From: an uncultured Clostridia bacterium
GTDB lineage: Bacteria; Bacillota; Clostridia; Oscillospirales; Acutalibacteraceae
Reading direction: 5' to 3'
DNA: 46,490 nt
Assembly (NCBI GenBank): GCA_947623505.1
Contig: CANQGT010000015.1
Span: 1 to 46,490 of the forward strand
The notes under the pieces were generated by a model, which did no database searches, had not been told where the DNA came from, and saw only the letters and a list, made by a program, of their open reading frames with translations. This document shows, piece after piece, positions 15,657 to 23,118 of the stretch. A program made the position numbers and the translations under genes. Every line of letters starts with the position of its first letter. The stretch's first letter is position 1.

Positions 15657-17246
15657 TTATTCACCGAAAGAGGGCGGCAGCTTCGGAAAGAGGGTAAGCT
15701 CGAAATTATCAAACGGGCCATTCCTGCCGGAGCGGCGGAGCTTCGTGTAGGAGACCTTTTCCAGCACCTCTTTGAGCATTTCATTCTTGGCCTGCGCAGA
15801 GGGAAGCTCGGCGTAGACTTCGAGGAGCTTTTCAACCTTTGGCACAATGTTCCTGCGGCTGGCGGCACGTTTTTCGTCCTCCACCAGCTCGGCGGAGAGG
15901 GAAGCAATATCAGCCTCGGTTGACGCAATACGCTCATTGAGAGACCGGGAACGGGAGAGAAAAGTGTCGGTATCGTAGACACCCTGCTCCAACAGGTCGT
16001 GAGTGCGGTCAAGCTGGCGGCGCAGAGTTTCCAGCTCGGTCTCGGCCTTGCGGAGGGATTTACTCTTGAGGTCGATAAGGGCCTGTTCGTCAGCAGGGAG
16101 CTTGTCAGACCATTCGAGCCGATAATCCGCCAGCCACGACGCAAGAGCCTGCAGCAGACGTTCCTCGACAATATCATACTTCGAGCCTACGTTGTCGCAG
16201 GCACGGTTAGGACAGCCGAGCATACCACAGGAAGCATTCGGGCGCAGGACAATGGAATGACCGCATTTACCGCAGCGGAGAAGCCCGGCGAGGGGATTTT
16301 TCACGACATCTTTTTTCGGGACTGGCGGAGGGCCGGAGCGTCCCATAAGCTCTTGAGCCTTTTGGAAAACAGCCTCGTCCACGATAGCAGGGTGCAGGCC
16401 GTCAACGAGGACAACATCTTCGGGAGAGGCTTTGTAATACTCAACCTCGACGGCATTGTTGATAATCCGCTTTTTGGACTTATTGACATTCCAGCGGATT
16501 TTCCCGATATAGACGGGATTTTGGAGCATAGCCTGTATGGTACGGTCATTCCAGCAGGAAGCAGACCGGGGAGGAGCGATACCCATTTCATCAAGCCGGA
16601 GGGCGAGAGAATACGTCCCGACTTTTCGGATTGAGCCGTCGTCTCCCTCCTCACCGGAGGTATAGAGACGGAACAGGAAGCGGACAATATCGGCCTCCTC
16701 CTCGACAGGGCGGAGCGTCCAGCCTTTATCGCCGGAGATACGGACACGCTCATAACCGTAGGGAGCAACGCCGGAGACCCATTTCCCCTCTTTGGCAGAG
16801 GCGAGGCGGCCACGGACTAAACGGCGGTTTATAGTTTTGTACTCACGCCGGGACATAAAGAGGCCAAACTCGAAATACTCCTCGTCAAACTCGTCCGCAG
16901 GATTATAGACCTTGAGCGGCGTGATAATTTTGGTGTTGGAATACTTGAAAGCCTGCGCCATAACGCCTTGGTCTATGGTATCACCACGGGCAAGACGCTC
17001 GACCTCGACGACGAGAACGCCCTCCCACTTACCGTCCTCGACCTCTTGGAGCAGGTGTTGGACGACGGGACGGGAGGCAATGGTCTCGCCGGAGACGATT
17101 TCACGATAGATTTGCGTTATCGAGTAGTGGTCTCGTTTGGCAAGCTCAAGCAGGATTTTTTCGTGCCGGGCAAGAGTTTCGCCCTCGCCGTGGGCTTCGG
17201 CCTCCATATCGGCACGGGATTTACGCAGGTACAGGCAGTACGGCAT
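15657..17246 (-). CDS. large serine recombinase (integrase of nested element)
   Basis: Site-specific recombinase of the phage TP901/phiC31 class. The 529-residue protein has an N-terminal resolvase domain (YLRKSRADME with the likely nucleophile Ser at 10, then VVEVERLARGD and the ETIASRP loop), a recombinase domain (about 155-290, GVAPYGYERV ... RTIQAMLQNPVYIG), a zinc ribbon (LRCGKCGHS ... CPNRACDN) and a coiled-coil near 380-450. The TTG five codons upstream overlaps the GGAGG; the ATG at 17246 has that site 8 nt away and is the real start. It is transcribed toward the left end of its element, next to the att site. Confidence 0.95.
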   Translation of the reverse strand: MPYCLYLRKSRADMEAEAHGEGETLARHEKILLELAKRDHYSITQIYREIVSGETIASRPVVQHLLQEVEDGKWEGVLVVEVERLARGDTIDQGVMAQAFKYSNTKIITPLKVYNPADEFDEEYFEFGLFMSRREYKTINRRLVRGRLASAKEGKWVSGVAPYGYERVRISGDKGWTLRPVEEEADIVRFLFRLYTSGEEGDDGSIRKVGTYSLALRLDEMGIAPPRSASCWNDRTIQAMLQNPVYIGKIRWNVNKSKKRIINNAVEVEYYKASPEDVVLVDGLHPAIVDEAVFQKAQELMGRSGPPPVPKKDVVKNPLAGLLRCGKCGHSIVLRPNASCGMLGCPNRACDNVGSKYDIVEERLLQALASWLADYRLEWSDKLPADEQALIDLKSKSLRKAETELETLRRQLDRTHDLLEQGVYDTDTFLSRSRSLNERIASTEADIASLSAELVEDEKRAASRRNIVPKVEKLLEVYAELPSAQAKNEMLKEVLEKVSYTKLRRSGRNGPFDNFELTLFPKLPPSFGE

Positions 17247-17302
17247 AGTTATCACCTCCAAAAAGAAAGCCCCTCACTCGGAGGGGCGGAAATCGACGTA
17301 AA

Positions 17303-17905
17303 TTACATTGCCGACTTGTTTGATAACTCGCCAATGCCTTTTTTCACATCAAAGGCGACCTCCATATCGGCCTGCATAAGTTCGTCCAGCACGGCGGAAA
17401 CATTGTTCTTCAATTCGCTTTGCAGGGACATAAGCTCGGAAAGAGCAGCAGCGTCGGAGACTTGACCGCCGGACGCTTCAATACGCTTGCGGACTTCCGC
17501 CCGGAGGGATTGAACCGTGGAGAACAGTTTACGGTAGAGGAGCAGGCGCTCCGGCCGGGAGAGCTGCATATCACGGGACAGCAGCAGGTAGAAGCTGTCG
17601 AACGTCTGCGACACGACAGGGCGCAGGTCGGGAGGCAGAGCCTCGAAATGCTTTTTGAAATTCACGTTATCGTTGAAAAAGACCGTTTCCGTGTGTGTTC
17701 GGTAATTCGAGATACCGAGGAGGTAATCGGACGAGACACCGAAATACTCCGCCAGCAGGCAGACTGTTTCAAGGTCAGGCTCTTTGCCCTCCGCCTCGTA
17801 GCCGGACACGGTAGAACGCTTTTTCTGAATGACTTTTGCCAAATCCTCCTGCGTGAGGCCACGCTCTTTCCGCAGGTCGATAAGGCGGTTGGAAAACCTT
17901 TGCAT
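17303..17905 (-). CDS. XRE-family (CI-like) repressor of the nested element
   Basis: A 200-residue protein with an N-terminal XRE helix-turn-helix (about 5-62: LRKERGLTQEDLAKVIQKKRSTVSGYEAEGKEPDLETV, then YFGVSSDYLLG) and a helical C-terminal half of about 130 residues without the LexA/CI protease dyad. It is divergent from a small Cro-like gene across a shared operator region, so it is probably the element's lysogeny-type repressor. It starts with ATG after GGAGG. How it is relieved is not evident, since no cleavage motif is visible. Confidence 0.88.
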   Translation of the reverse strand: MQRFSNRLIDLRKERGLTQEDLAKVIQKKRSTVSGYEAEGKEPDLETVCLLAEYFGVSSDYLLGISNYRTHTETVFFNDNVNFKKHFEALPPDLRPVVSQTFDSFYLLLSRDMQLSRPERLLLYRKLFSTVQSLRAEVRKRIEASGGQVSDAAALSELMSLQSELKNNVSAVLDELMQADMEVAFDVKKGIGELSNKSAM

Positions 17906-17925
17906 AATAGCACCTCCAAAAATTT

Positions 17926-18060
17926 ATTATACTTGATTTGCCCCGTTTTGTGTAGTGTTTGCCCCTAAAATCGGCAAAAGAAAAAATATTTTTTCAAAAT
18001 GGGTTGACAATGCCCCAAAAGGGGGCTATAATAGAGTTACGATAGCCCAAATGGGGACAT
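17926..18060. promoter_or_regulatory. divergent CI/Cro-type switch region with GCCCC operators
   Basis: Rightward promoter: TTGACA (18004-18009), 17 bp, TATAAT (18027-18032). Leftward promoter for the repressor: TACACA (17949-17954), 17 bp, TATAAT (17926-17931). A palindrome TGCCCC-AAAA-GGGGGC (18011-18026) fills the rightward spacer. A relative, AGCCC-AAAT-GGGGACA, lies at 18044-18059, and TTGCCCC half-sites occur at about 17938-17944 and 17959-17965. These look like repressor/Cro binding sites of one family. Confidence 0.75.
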
Positions 18061-18080
18061 CATCAGAAAGGAGACAGCCA

Positions 18081-18302
18081 ATGAGAGCGAGATTGCAGCA
18101 GCTCCGTGAGGCATACGGCTTCACGCAGCAGACATTCAGCGAAGCGGTGGGGACAAGCCGCTCGCACTACTCCCAAATCGAAACAGGGGAGAAGTACCCA
18201 AGCCTGCGACTGGCAATGAGAATTAAGCAGGTGTTGGCGTACACGGACGACGACCTCTTTGAGAACACCACAGTGCCAATACCGCTCAAAAAGGGAAAAT
18301 AA
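18081..18302 (+). CDS. small XRE-family (Cro-like) regulator
   Basis: The 73-residue protein is a single HTH domain: ARLQQLREAYGFTQQTFSEAVGTSRSHYSQIETGEKYPSLRLAMRIKQVL. The frame is open to 17955, but that extension overlaps the promoter; the ATG at 18081 has AAGGAGA 7 nt upstream and sits about 40 nt after the predicted transcription start. Its position opposite the larger repressor makes it the Cro-like partner. A further operator-like palindrome follows its stop. Confidence 0.88.
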   Translation: MRARLQQLREAYGFTQQTFSEAVGTSRSHYSQIETGEKYPSLRLAMRIKQVLAYTDDDLFENTTVPIPLKKGK

Positions 18303-18318
18303 ATTTTTTTGCCCTAAA

Positions 18319-18336
18319 ATGCCCCGAAACGGGACA
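18319..18336. promoter_or_regulatory. third operator-like palindrome
   Basis: TGCCCC-GAAA-CGGGACA at 18320-18336 matches the two sites of the switch region (same TGCCCC arm and 4-bp centre), 18 nt after the Cro-like gene. Confidence 0.5.
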
Positions 18337-18429
18337 CGGCGGATATAAGGCGACGTGGAATTGCTGCGGATAGCGTCAATCCCTTGTTTCAGCCTAAAAT
18401 AATTTTACCGCAGGAGGAGGCGAAAATAA

Positions 18430-18510
18430 ATGTCGAGACAAGCTACAAAAGCGGTGGGCAATAGGTATTACGAAGAATATCTACTATGGCAGACGTTAAG
18501 AAAGATTTGA
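18430..18510 (+). pseudogene. 5' remnant of a phage HTH regulator
   Basis: A good ribosome-binding site (GGAGGAGG) precedes ATG and 26 codons, MSRQATKAVGNRYYEEYLLW, then a stop. The first 15 residues match the N-terminus of a small HTH protein I recall from clostridial prophages (MSRQATKAVGNxYYEAR), after which the sequence diverges. I infer a deletion that joined this 5' end to the downstream tail gene. Confidence 0.55.
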
Positions 18511-18668
18511 AATATTTTATGCGCAACACAGAGCCGGAAATCGTGACCGCACCCGGCCCGGACAGCTTTAAGGACGAGGACGGCAAGCTCTTATACATTG
18601 CGTCGGAGCTTGAGGAGGACAGGCAACCTGTTAGGAGAGACACCATAAAGAAAGGGGGCGGTATTTAA
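18486..18668 (+). pseudogene. phage tail-assembly chaperone-like fragment
   Basis: Sixty codons in another frame, overlapping the HTH remnant and ending on the A of the tape-measure ATG. The sequence around DLKYFMRNTEPEIVTAPGPDSFKDEDGK is faintly like XkdN-type tail chaperones, which normally precede the tape measure, but it is far shorter than the family. There is no clear ribosome-binding site. Probably part of the same deletion scar. Confidence 0.4.
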
Positions 18669-20277
18669 TGGCTGACTTACTGGCGAGATTTAAGCTGGTA
18701 GATGAAATGTCTGATAAGCTCGGAAACATGGCAGAGAGCGGTCAGAACATGATTTCACAGTGGGAGCAGGCAGGCGAGGCGGTCAATACCGCCTTTGAGG
18801 GCGTTGCAAGCGCAGTATCGACGGCAGCGACAACGGCGGACGGCGTGGCGACCTCCATAGACGGAATACAGGGGGCGGCGGACAGTGCCGCCTCCTCTGC
18901 TAATTCCCTTACGGACAGTTTGGACGGGTACGGGGCGGCGGCAGGAGAAGCAGCGTCGCAGACGGATTTTTGGACGGACGCTGTCGGCAACTACGACAAG
19001 AGCGCACTCGAAGCAGTTTATTCCACCGAGGAGCTGGTGGAAATGGGATTGAAGTCTGCGCAGGCGTTGGAGGAGCAGGAGCGAATGCTCGAATTGTGCG
19101 ACCAATCGGCAGGCAGTTTAAGCAGGAGCATAGAGGCGACGGCGGACATAGAGGCGGAGCTGTCAAGGACGGTTGAGGAAGCCTCGGCAGCTATGGACGA
19201 GCTGAACAACAACGAAAAGGTCTCCGCCGAAACAAAGGCAGAGCTGGCGAGAGCGAGTGTCGAAGCGTCGGAGGCCATGAGCGAACTGGCACGGGCGCAG
19301 GACGAAGCGCAGGCGGCTATGGAGGCTTACGACGCTGTAATGACTTCCGGCACTACGGATTTGGGAGAGCTGGAAGCGGCAGCAGAGAGAGCCGGACACG
19401 CAGCGGAGGCACTGGCAGAGGCGAACGGCAAAGCGAGCGACGCCTCCGAGGAGCTTTCCAAAGCTACGCAGAAAGCCACGGAGGAGGCAGAAAACAGCGG
19501 CAAAAAAGGCGTAGAGGCGGTTGAGGGCGTTGCAAGCGCACTGGCGGCGGCAGGCATAACCGCAATGGTAAAAGAGATAGCGGAGGCCGTCTACGAGCTT
19601 GCCACGGCGTTTTCGGAGGCCGAGAGTACCGTCGTTAAGGCGACGGGAGCGACCGGGGAAGCGTTGGACGGGCTGACTACAAGCATGATGGACGCTTATG
19701 CGGCCAGCAAGAGCGGCAGCCTCGACGACACAGCCGGAGCAATAGGCGAGATTAACACCCGTATGGGGCTGACAGGAGACAAGCTCACGGAGGTAACGGG
19801 GCTTTTCCTCGATTACGCAGACATTACGGGGACGAACGTAGTCGGCTCGGTGCAGAACGTCACAAAGGTTATGAACCAATGGGGCGTAGAGGCGGACGAC
19901 GTAGAGAGTGTTCTCGACAAGCTGGCATACGCCGGGCAGATTTCGGGAGCCTCGGTAGACAATTTGAGCAGTACCCTTATTACGGGCGCAGCTTCATTCC
20001 AGCAGGCAGGGCTATCACTCGACAGCACAATTCAGATGTTGGCTGATTTTGAACTTGCAGGAATAAGCAGCACGACAGCTATTACGGCTATGCGTACAGC
20101 CGTCAATCATTTCTCCGACGAGGGACTGGACGCAGAGGAGGCATTGCAGAGCGTCATAAACGAGATTGCCAACATGGAGAACGCAGCAGACGCTACGGCT
20201 CTTGCGGTTGACACGTTCGGCAGCAGGGCAGGCCAGCAGCTTGCGGCGGCGATAAGGAACGGGACAGTATACCCGGT
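18668..20277 (+). pseudogene. phage tail tape-measure protein, 3'-truncated
   Basis: The first roughly 535 codons are tape-measure-like: long Ala/Glu/Ser-rich coiled coil (about 20-300), then the conserved TMP core (AFSEAESTVVKATGATGEALDGLTTSMMDAYAA, GLFLDYADITGTNVVGSVQNVTKVMNQWGV, SFQQAGLSLDSTIQMLADFELAG, DTFGSRAGQQLAAAIRNG). The hydrophobic C-terminal part and the rest of a full-length TMP are missing. Around 20,270-20,285 the frame enters unrelated sequence and stays open by chance into the next gene (to 20635). In the shifted frame the joined sequence reads LPYHGNCKCKDWTKREESK and stops at about 20355, apparently the 3' end of yet another gene. Confidence 0.75.
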
Positions 20278-20338
20278 TATCTGCCGTATCACGGCAACTG
20301 TAAATGCAAGGACTGGACGAAAAGAGAGGAGAGCAAAA

Positions 20339-20635
20339 ATGCAGAAAATTGACAGGACTACATACAGCCAGCGAGACACAGAGAGAATACCCCGGATTTT
20401 GGAATACAAGCCGGAGGCAGGAGGCGTAAGCTACAAGGTACACAGACACCTCGACAATCCCGATACTTGGTTTTTGACGTGCAGGGGATTTTGCGATATG
20501 GTAGACCTCCATACGGACGACTTCGCAGAGGCAGAGAAGAAAGCAGCCAGCTATATGAGAAAGCTGGCGAAAAGAAAGATACAGGAGTTTGTCACCCTCA
20601 TTGAGGACATTGAAAAAAGTTTCGAGATTTCCTAA
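20339..20635 (+). CDS. small conserved-looking protein of the nested element
   Basis: The ATG at 20339, preceded by GAGAGGAGAGCAAAA, starts a 98-residue protein beginning MQKIDRTTYSQRDTERIPRI. It has a two-half look: a beta-rich part (VSYKVHRHLDNPDTWFLTCRGF) and a C-terminal helix (AEKKAASYMRKLAKRKIQEFVTLIEDIEKSFEIS). The residue composition looks like a real phage/ICE accessory protein; function unknown. It is in frame with the truncated tape measure, so both independent translation and a fused 655-residue product are possible. Confidence 0.6.
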   Translation: MQKIDRTTYSQRDTERIPRILEYKPEAGGVSYKVHRHLDNPDTWFLTCRGFCDMVDLHTDDFAEAEKKAASYMRKLAKRKIQEFVTLIEDIEKSFEIS

Positions 20636-20653
20636 AAAATTTTCTGAAATGCC

Positions 20654-20682
20654 TTGACTTTTGAGTTCCAAAAGTTTATAAT
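20654..20682 (+). promoter_or_regulatory. promoter with palindromic operator
   Basis: TTGACT (20654-20659), 17 bp, TATAAT (20677-20682). ACTTTTG-AGTTC-CAAAAGT (20657-20675) is a perfect 7-bp inverted repeat filling the spacer, so a repressor bound there would block RNA polymerase. It drives the small genes that follow, one of which encodes a ribbon-helix-helix candidate. Confidence 0.75.
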
Positions 20683-20745
20683 TAAATTACAGTTAAGGCG
20701 AGAGCCAAAACGAGTAAGGTGGCAGGTGCCGGAAAGGAGACCGAA

Positions 20746-20886
20746 ATGGACGACGAGATGAACGTAGGCGAAATCCTTGTAGAGAAAGCCGAGGAAAATC
20801 AAACTCGGAAAATCCTTGAAATCCTCAACGAGTGCGAGACACTTGAGGAAGCAAAGGAAAAGGTAAAAGCCCTGCTCAATAAATAA
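20746..20886 (+). CDS. 46-residue acidic helical protein
   Basis: MDDEMNVGEILVEKAEENQT followed by a predicted helical RKILEILNECETLEEAKEKVKALLNK. A good ribosome-binding site (AAAGGAGA) lies 6 nt upstream, and it is the first gene after the palindrome-controlled promoter. Function not recognised; the size and charge are compatible with a small regulator or antitoxin-like partner. Confidence 0.6.
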   Translation: MDDEMNVGEILVEKAEENQTRKILEILNECETLEEAKEKVKALLNK

Positions 20887-20996
20887 GCAAGGCTTCGAGA
20901 GACCAACGAGGGAGCGGTACTTGCCGCCGCTCTCCTCAATGGTATATCAATTATAGCACACCCGAACGAAAAAGGCAAGAGGAGGAGGCTGGTACA

Positions 20997-21191
20997 GTGA
21001 AGAAAATGGGTAGGCCGCTAAAGGAGGCGACCAACCTGTCCCATGATGTCAAAGTGCGCCTTGATGATGAAACATTTGCAAGACTGTGCCTGTACTGCGA
21101 CAGCACGGGCAAGGAACGAGCCGCCGTCCTGCGAGAGGGACTACGGGAATATCTCGACGGAAAAGAACAGGAGGAACACGGAAATGTATAG
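20997..21191 (+). CDS. ribbon-helix-helix-type DNA-binding protein
   Basis: A 64-residue protein starting at GTG (GGAGG 8 nt upstream). The sequence SHDVKVRLDDETFARLCLYCDSTGKERAAVLREGLREYL has the beta-strand/helix/turn/helix pattern of CopG/Arc-like proteins, preceded by MGRPLKE, an N-terminal tag common in this group. A candidate autorepressor for the palindrome at 20657-20675. It overlaps the following lipoprotein gene by 8 bp. Confidence 0.75.
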   Translation: MKKMGRPLKEATNLSHDVKVRLDDETFARLCLYCDSTGKERAAVLREGLREYLDGKEQEEHGNV

Positions 21192-21792
21192 GAAAATCGA
21201 ACGAATTTTCGGGGGGGTACAGCGTAACCTAACCGCTCGAAAGAGGCTTTTCAGCCTGCTTATGTGCGCCGGACTTGCGCTCTCCCTTTTCGGCTGCGGA
21301 GCAGCCGGAGGCGAGGACGCAGAAAGCAAAGCCCCGACGGACTACGAGACGCAGGAGGCAATCAAAAAGCAGATAGAGGACACGCCGATACCCAAAGGCT
21401 ACGCCACGCTGCTTGATGATGTGGACGAATGGGTGACAGTCCTTTGCAAAGACGGGGAAGCCACGGTATCTGTTAGGGCTTTTATGGATTATACCATACC
21501 CTACACGGCGGAGCTGTACCTGCCGATTGCGCAGGAGGCAGCAGAGGCCGCAGGCGTTACGCTGGCCCGTTTCGACGTAAACAGCTACAACACGAACAAA
21601 GACGGAATTGTTGCGGAGACATGGGCGAGCTGGCAGACGGAGGACGGCAGCAAAGGGACATTCACGGACAAGGCAGGCGGCGAGACAGTTGTAAAGCCGG
21701 GCTGGACGCTTGAGGAAGTCTACGAATACTTCTCTGATTACGACGGTATTGTGAAAGACATGATTACCGAGGCAGGAGGCAGCTATGAGTAG
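21184..21792 (+). CDS. lipoprotein of the nested element
   Basis: The 202-residue form (ATG at 21184, GGAGG 9 nt upstream) has a basic start, a hydrophobic segment and the lipobox LSLFGC at about residue 38, so it is predicted to be lipidated and held on the outer face of the membrane. The mature part is acidic, ending in a region rich in aromatic and Glu residues (GWTLEEVYEYFSDYDGIV). No family was recognised. An earlier in-frame ATG at 21043 is out of place inside the RHH gene. It sits in a four-gene coupled run, so it may be a superinfection- or exclusion-type protein, which is speculation. Confidence 0.7.
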   Translation: MYRKIERIFGGVQRNLTARKRLFSLLMCAGLALSLFGCGAAGGEDAESKAPTDYETQEAIKKQIEDTPIPKGYATLLDDVDEWVTVLCKDGEATVSVRAFMDYTIPYTAELYLPIAQEAAEAAGVTLARFDVNSYNTNKDGIVAETWASWQTEDGSKGTFTDKAGGETVVKPGWTLEEVYEYFSDYDGIVKDMITEAGGSYE

Positions 21793-22120
21793 ACCGACGA
21801 AAGAAGAAACAGAGGCAGCATTACGCACGGCGCTCGACATGATAGGCAGAGGCTTCATTGACGGCCTCAAGACGGAGGCGGAGAGGGAAGCACTCGACAG
21901 GAATGTTGACAGCTTGACCGAGGAGGATTTCAGCCGCCTGCTGGCGGAGCGAATGAGCGTACTTGACGAGGACGAACGCACAGAGGCAGCAAAGGCAATC
22001 GCCCGGAAGATAGCCTGCTGGCGTGGAGGAGACGACGAGCCGCTGTCGCTTCGGGAGGAGATTTTACTCGACCTGCAGAGCATGATAAGACGGCACAACT
22101 ATTACGCAGGCAAGGCGTAA
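21785..22120 (+). CDS. hypothetical protein, 111 residues
   Basis: Starts at ATG overlapping the lipoprotein stop by 8 bp, so it is translationally coupled. Mostly helical and charged (TKEETEAALRTALDMIGRGF ... LTEEDFSRLLAERMSVLDEDE ... LREEILLDLQSMIRRHNYY). No domain recognised. It is the last gene before the right end of the nested element; a TTTTCGGG/CCCCGAAA hairpin at about 22125-22159 may terminate the run. Confidence 0.6.
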   Translation: MSRPTKEETEAALRTALDMIGRGFIDGLKTEAEREALDRNVDSLTEEDFSRLLAERMSVLDEDERTEAAKAIARKIACWRGGDDEPLSLREEILLDLQSMIRRHNYYAGKA

Positions 22121-22262
22121 ATCATTTTCGGGAGTTTCCGACACGAAAATCCCCGAAATAGTCAGCCGGAAAGATTTCATACGCCTATGAAATTCTCGGT
22201 TTTTGCGCCGGACATTTTTCGCAGGATAGCAGGAGTAGGGCGGCATTTTTTTGAGCCTTTTA

Positions 22263-22290
22263 GTGATAACCTTAGAACAGTTACAAATAA
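22263..22290 (-). repeat. nested element right att: inverted arm plus 8-bp core
   Basis: GTGATAACCTTAGAA (22263-22277), 5 nt, then ACAAATAA (22283-22290), mirroring the left end. The original ICE sequence resumes with TTTTAAAG and motif copy 2. Confidence 0.8.
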
Positions 22291-22297
22291 TTTTAAA

Positions 22298-22312
22298 GTG
22301 CACTGAGTGCAC
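22298..22312 (+). repeat. GTGCAC-N3-GTGCAC motif, copy 2 (upstream of parA)
   Basis: GTGCAC-TGA-GTGCAC, both halves perfect, ending 17 nt before the parA ATG and just upstream of its AAAGGA site. Confidence 0.8.
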
Positions 22313-22329
22313 AGAAAGGATAAAAAATT

Positions 22330-23118
22330 ATGGAGAACACGACAAAAATTATTTCGATAGCCAACCAAAAAGGCGGCGTCGGAAAAACAACAACCGCGCT
22401 GAATTTTGCCGCAGCGCTTAAAGAAAAAGGCAAAAAAGTATTATTGGTAGATCTCGATCCGCAATCAAACCTCAGTGAATATCTTGGATATGAACAGCAG
22501 TCACACAGCAAACCGACATTGAGCTCACTGATGAGCGCTGCTGCCAACGGTACGTTAGTATCTGTATCAGACGCTATATATTCTAATTCAGAAGGATTAG
22601 ATTACATCGCGTCGGATATTCAACTCTCAAGCGCAGAAATATTCCTTATAAACGCGTTAAGCCGAGAAACGGTACTTAAACGAATTTTAAAAAATGACGA
22701 ATTAAATCTCTATGATTATATTATCATTGACTGTCTCCCCTCTCTCGGTATTTTAATGGTAAACGCACTCGCGGCAAGTGACAGCGTAATTGTTCCCGTC
22801 CAAGCTCAAAAATTCGCGCTCGACGGGATTTCTCTTTTTCTTAACGCTTTCCAAATGGTAAAAAATAACCTTAACCCAAAATTACAGCTTGAAGGCGTCC
22901 TTATTACAATGTTCGATAATACCAATATGGCTAAAGCGGTAATGGAAGCGTTGTCATACCAATTTAAAGAGCTGCTTTATAAAACGGTGATTTCAAAAAG
23001 TGTTGAGGCAACTAATTCAACTTATAAAAGAAAATCGCTTGTATCCTGCAAGAGCAGCAGACTCGGCAAACAGTATATAAGCTTTACCGAAGAATTTTTA
23101 AGGAGGTTTGAAAAATGA
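22330..23118 (+). CDS. parA: ParA-family partition ATPase
   Basis: Walker-type cytomotive ATPase that works with ParB to maintain the element. The 262 residues show the deviant Walker A IANQKGGVGKTTTALNFA near the N-terminus, VLLVDLDPQSNLSEYLG (A'), YIIIDCLPSLG (Walker B) and VPVQAQKFALDG. There is no N-terminal HTH, so it is the short Soj-like form. The ATG has AAAGGA upstream. It overlaps parB by 4 bp and heads the first module after the nested element, with motif copy 2 just upstream. Confidence 0.93.
   Translation: MENTTKIISIANQKGGVGKTTTALNFAAALKEKGKKVLLVDLDPQSNLSEYLGYEQQSHSKPTLSSLMSAAANGTLVSVSDAIYSNSEGLDYIASDIQLSSAEIFLINALSRETVLKRILKNDELNLYDYIIIDCLPSLGILMVNALAASDSVIVPVQAQKFALDGISLFLNAFQMVKNNLNPKLQLEGVLITMFDNTNMAKAVMEALSYQFKELLYKTVISKSVEATNSTYKRKSLVSCKSSRLGKQYISFTEEFLRRFEK

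Larger units (their letters stand above)
15599..22290. mobile_element. nested serine-recombinase element (decayed prophage) inside the ICE
   Basis: An 8-bp direct repeat, ACAAATAA, occurs at 15599-15606 and 22283-22290. Just inside, TTCTAAGGTTATCAC (15610-15624) is the exact reverse complement of 22263-22277. Joining the ends gives an attP with 15-bp inverted arms around a 16-bp centre, the architecture of large serine recombinase sites; removing the element restores a short intergenic region between int and parA. The contents are a large serine recombinase, CI/Cro-like regulators, deleted phage tail genes and accessory genes, all with GC-rich codon use unlike the ICE. Confidence 0.85.

Noticed and set aside
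19163-19879. 238-codon minus-strand frame
   Set aside because: Antisense to the tape-measure coiled coil; Arg/Cys-rich composition typical of reverse-frame artefacts.
22121-22262. Additional small gene at the right end of the nested element
   Set aside because: No start with a ribosome-binding site; only a TTTTCGGG/CCCCGAAA and a TTTCATA/TATGAAA hairpin are seen.
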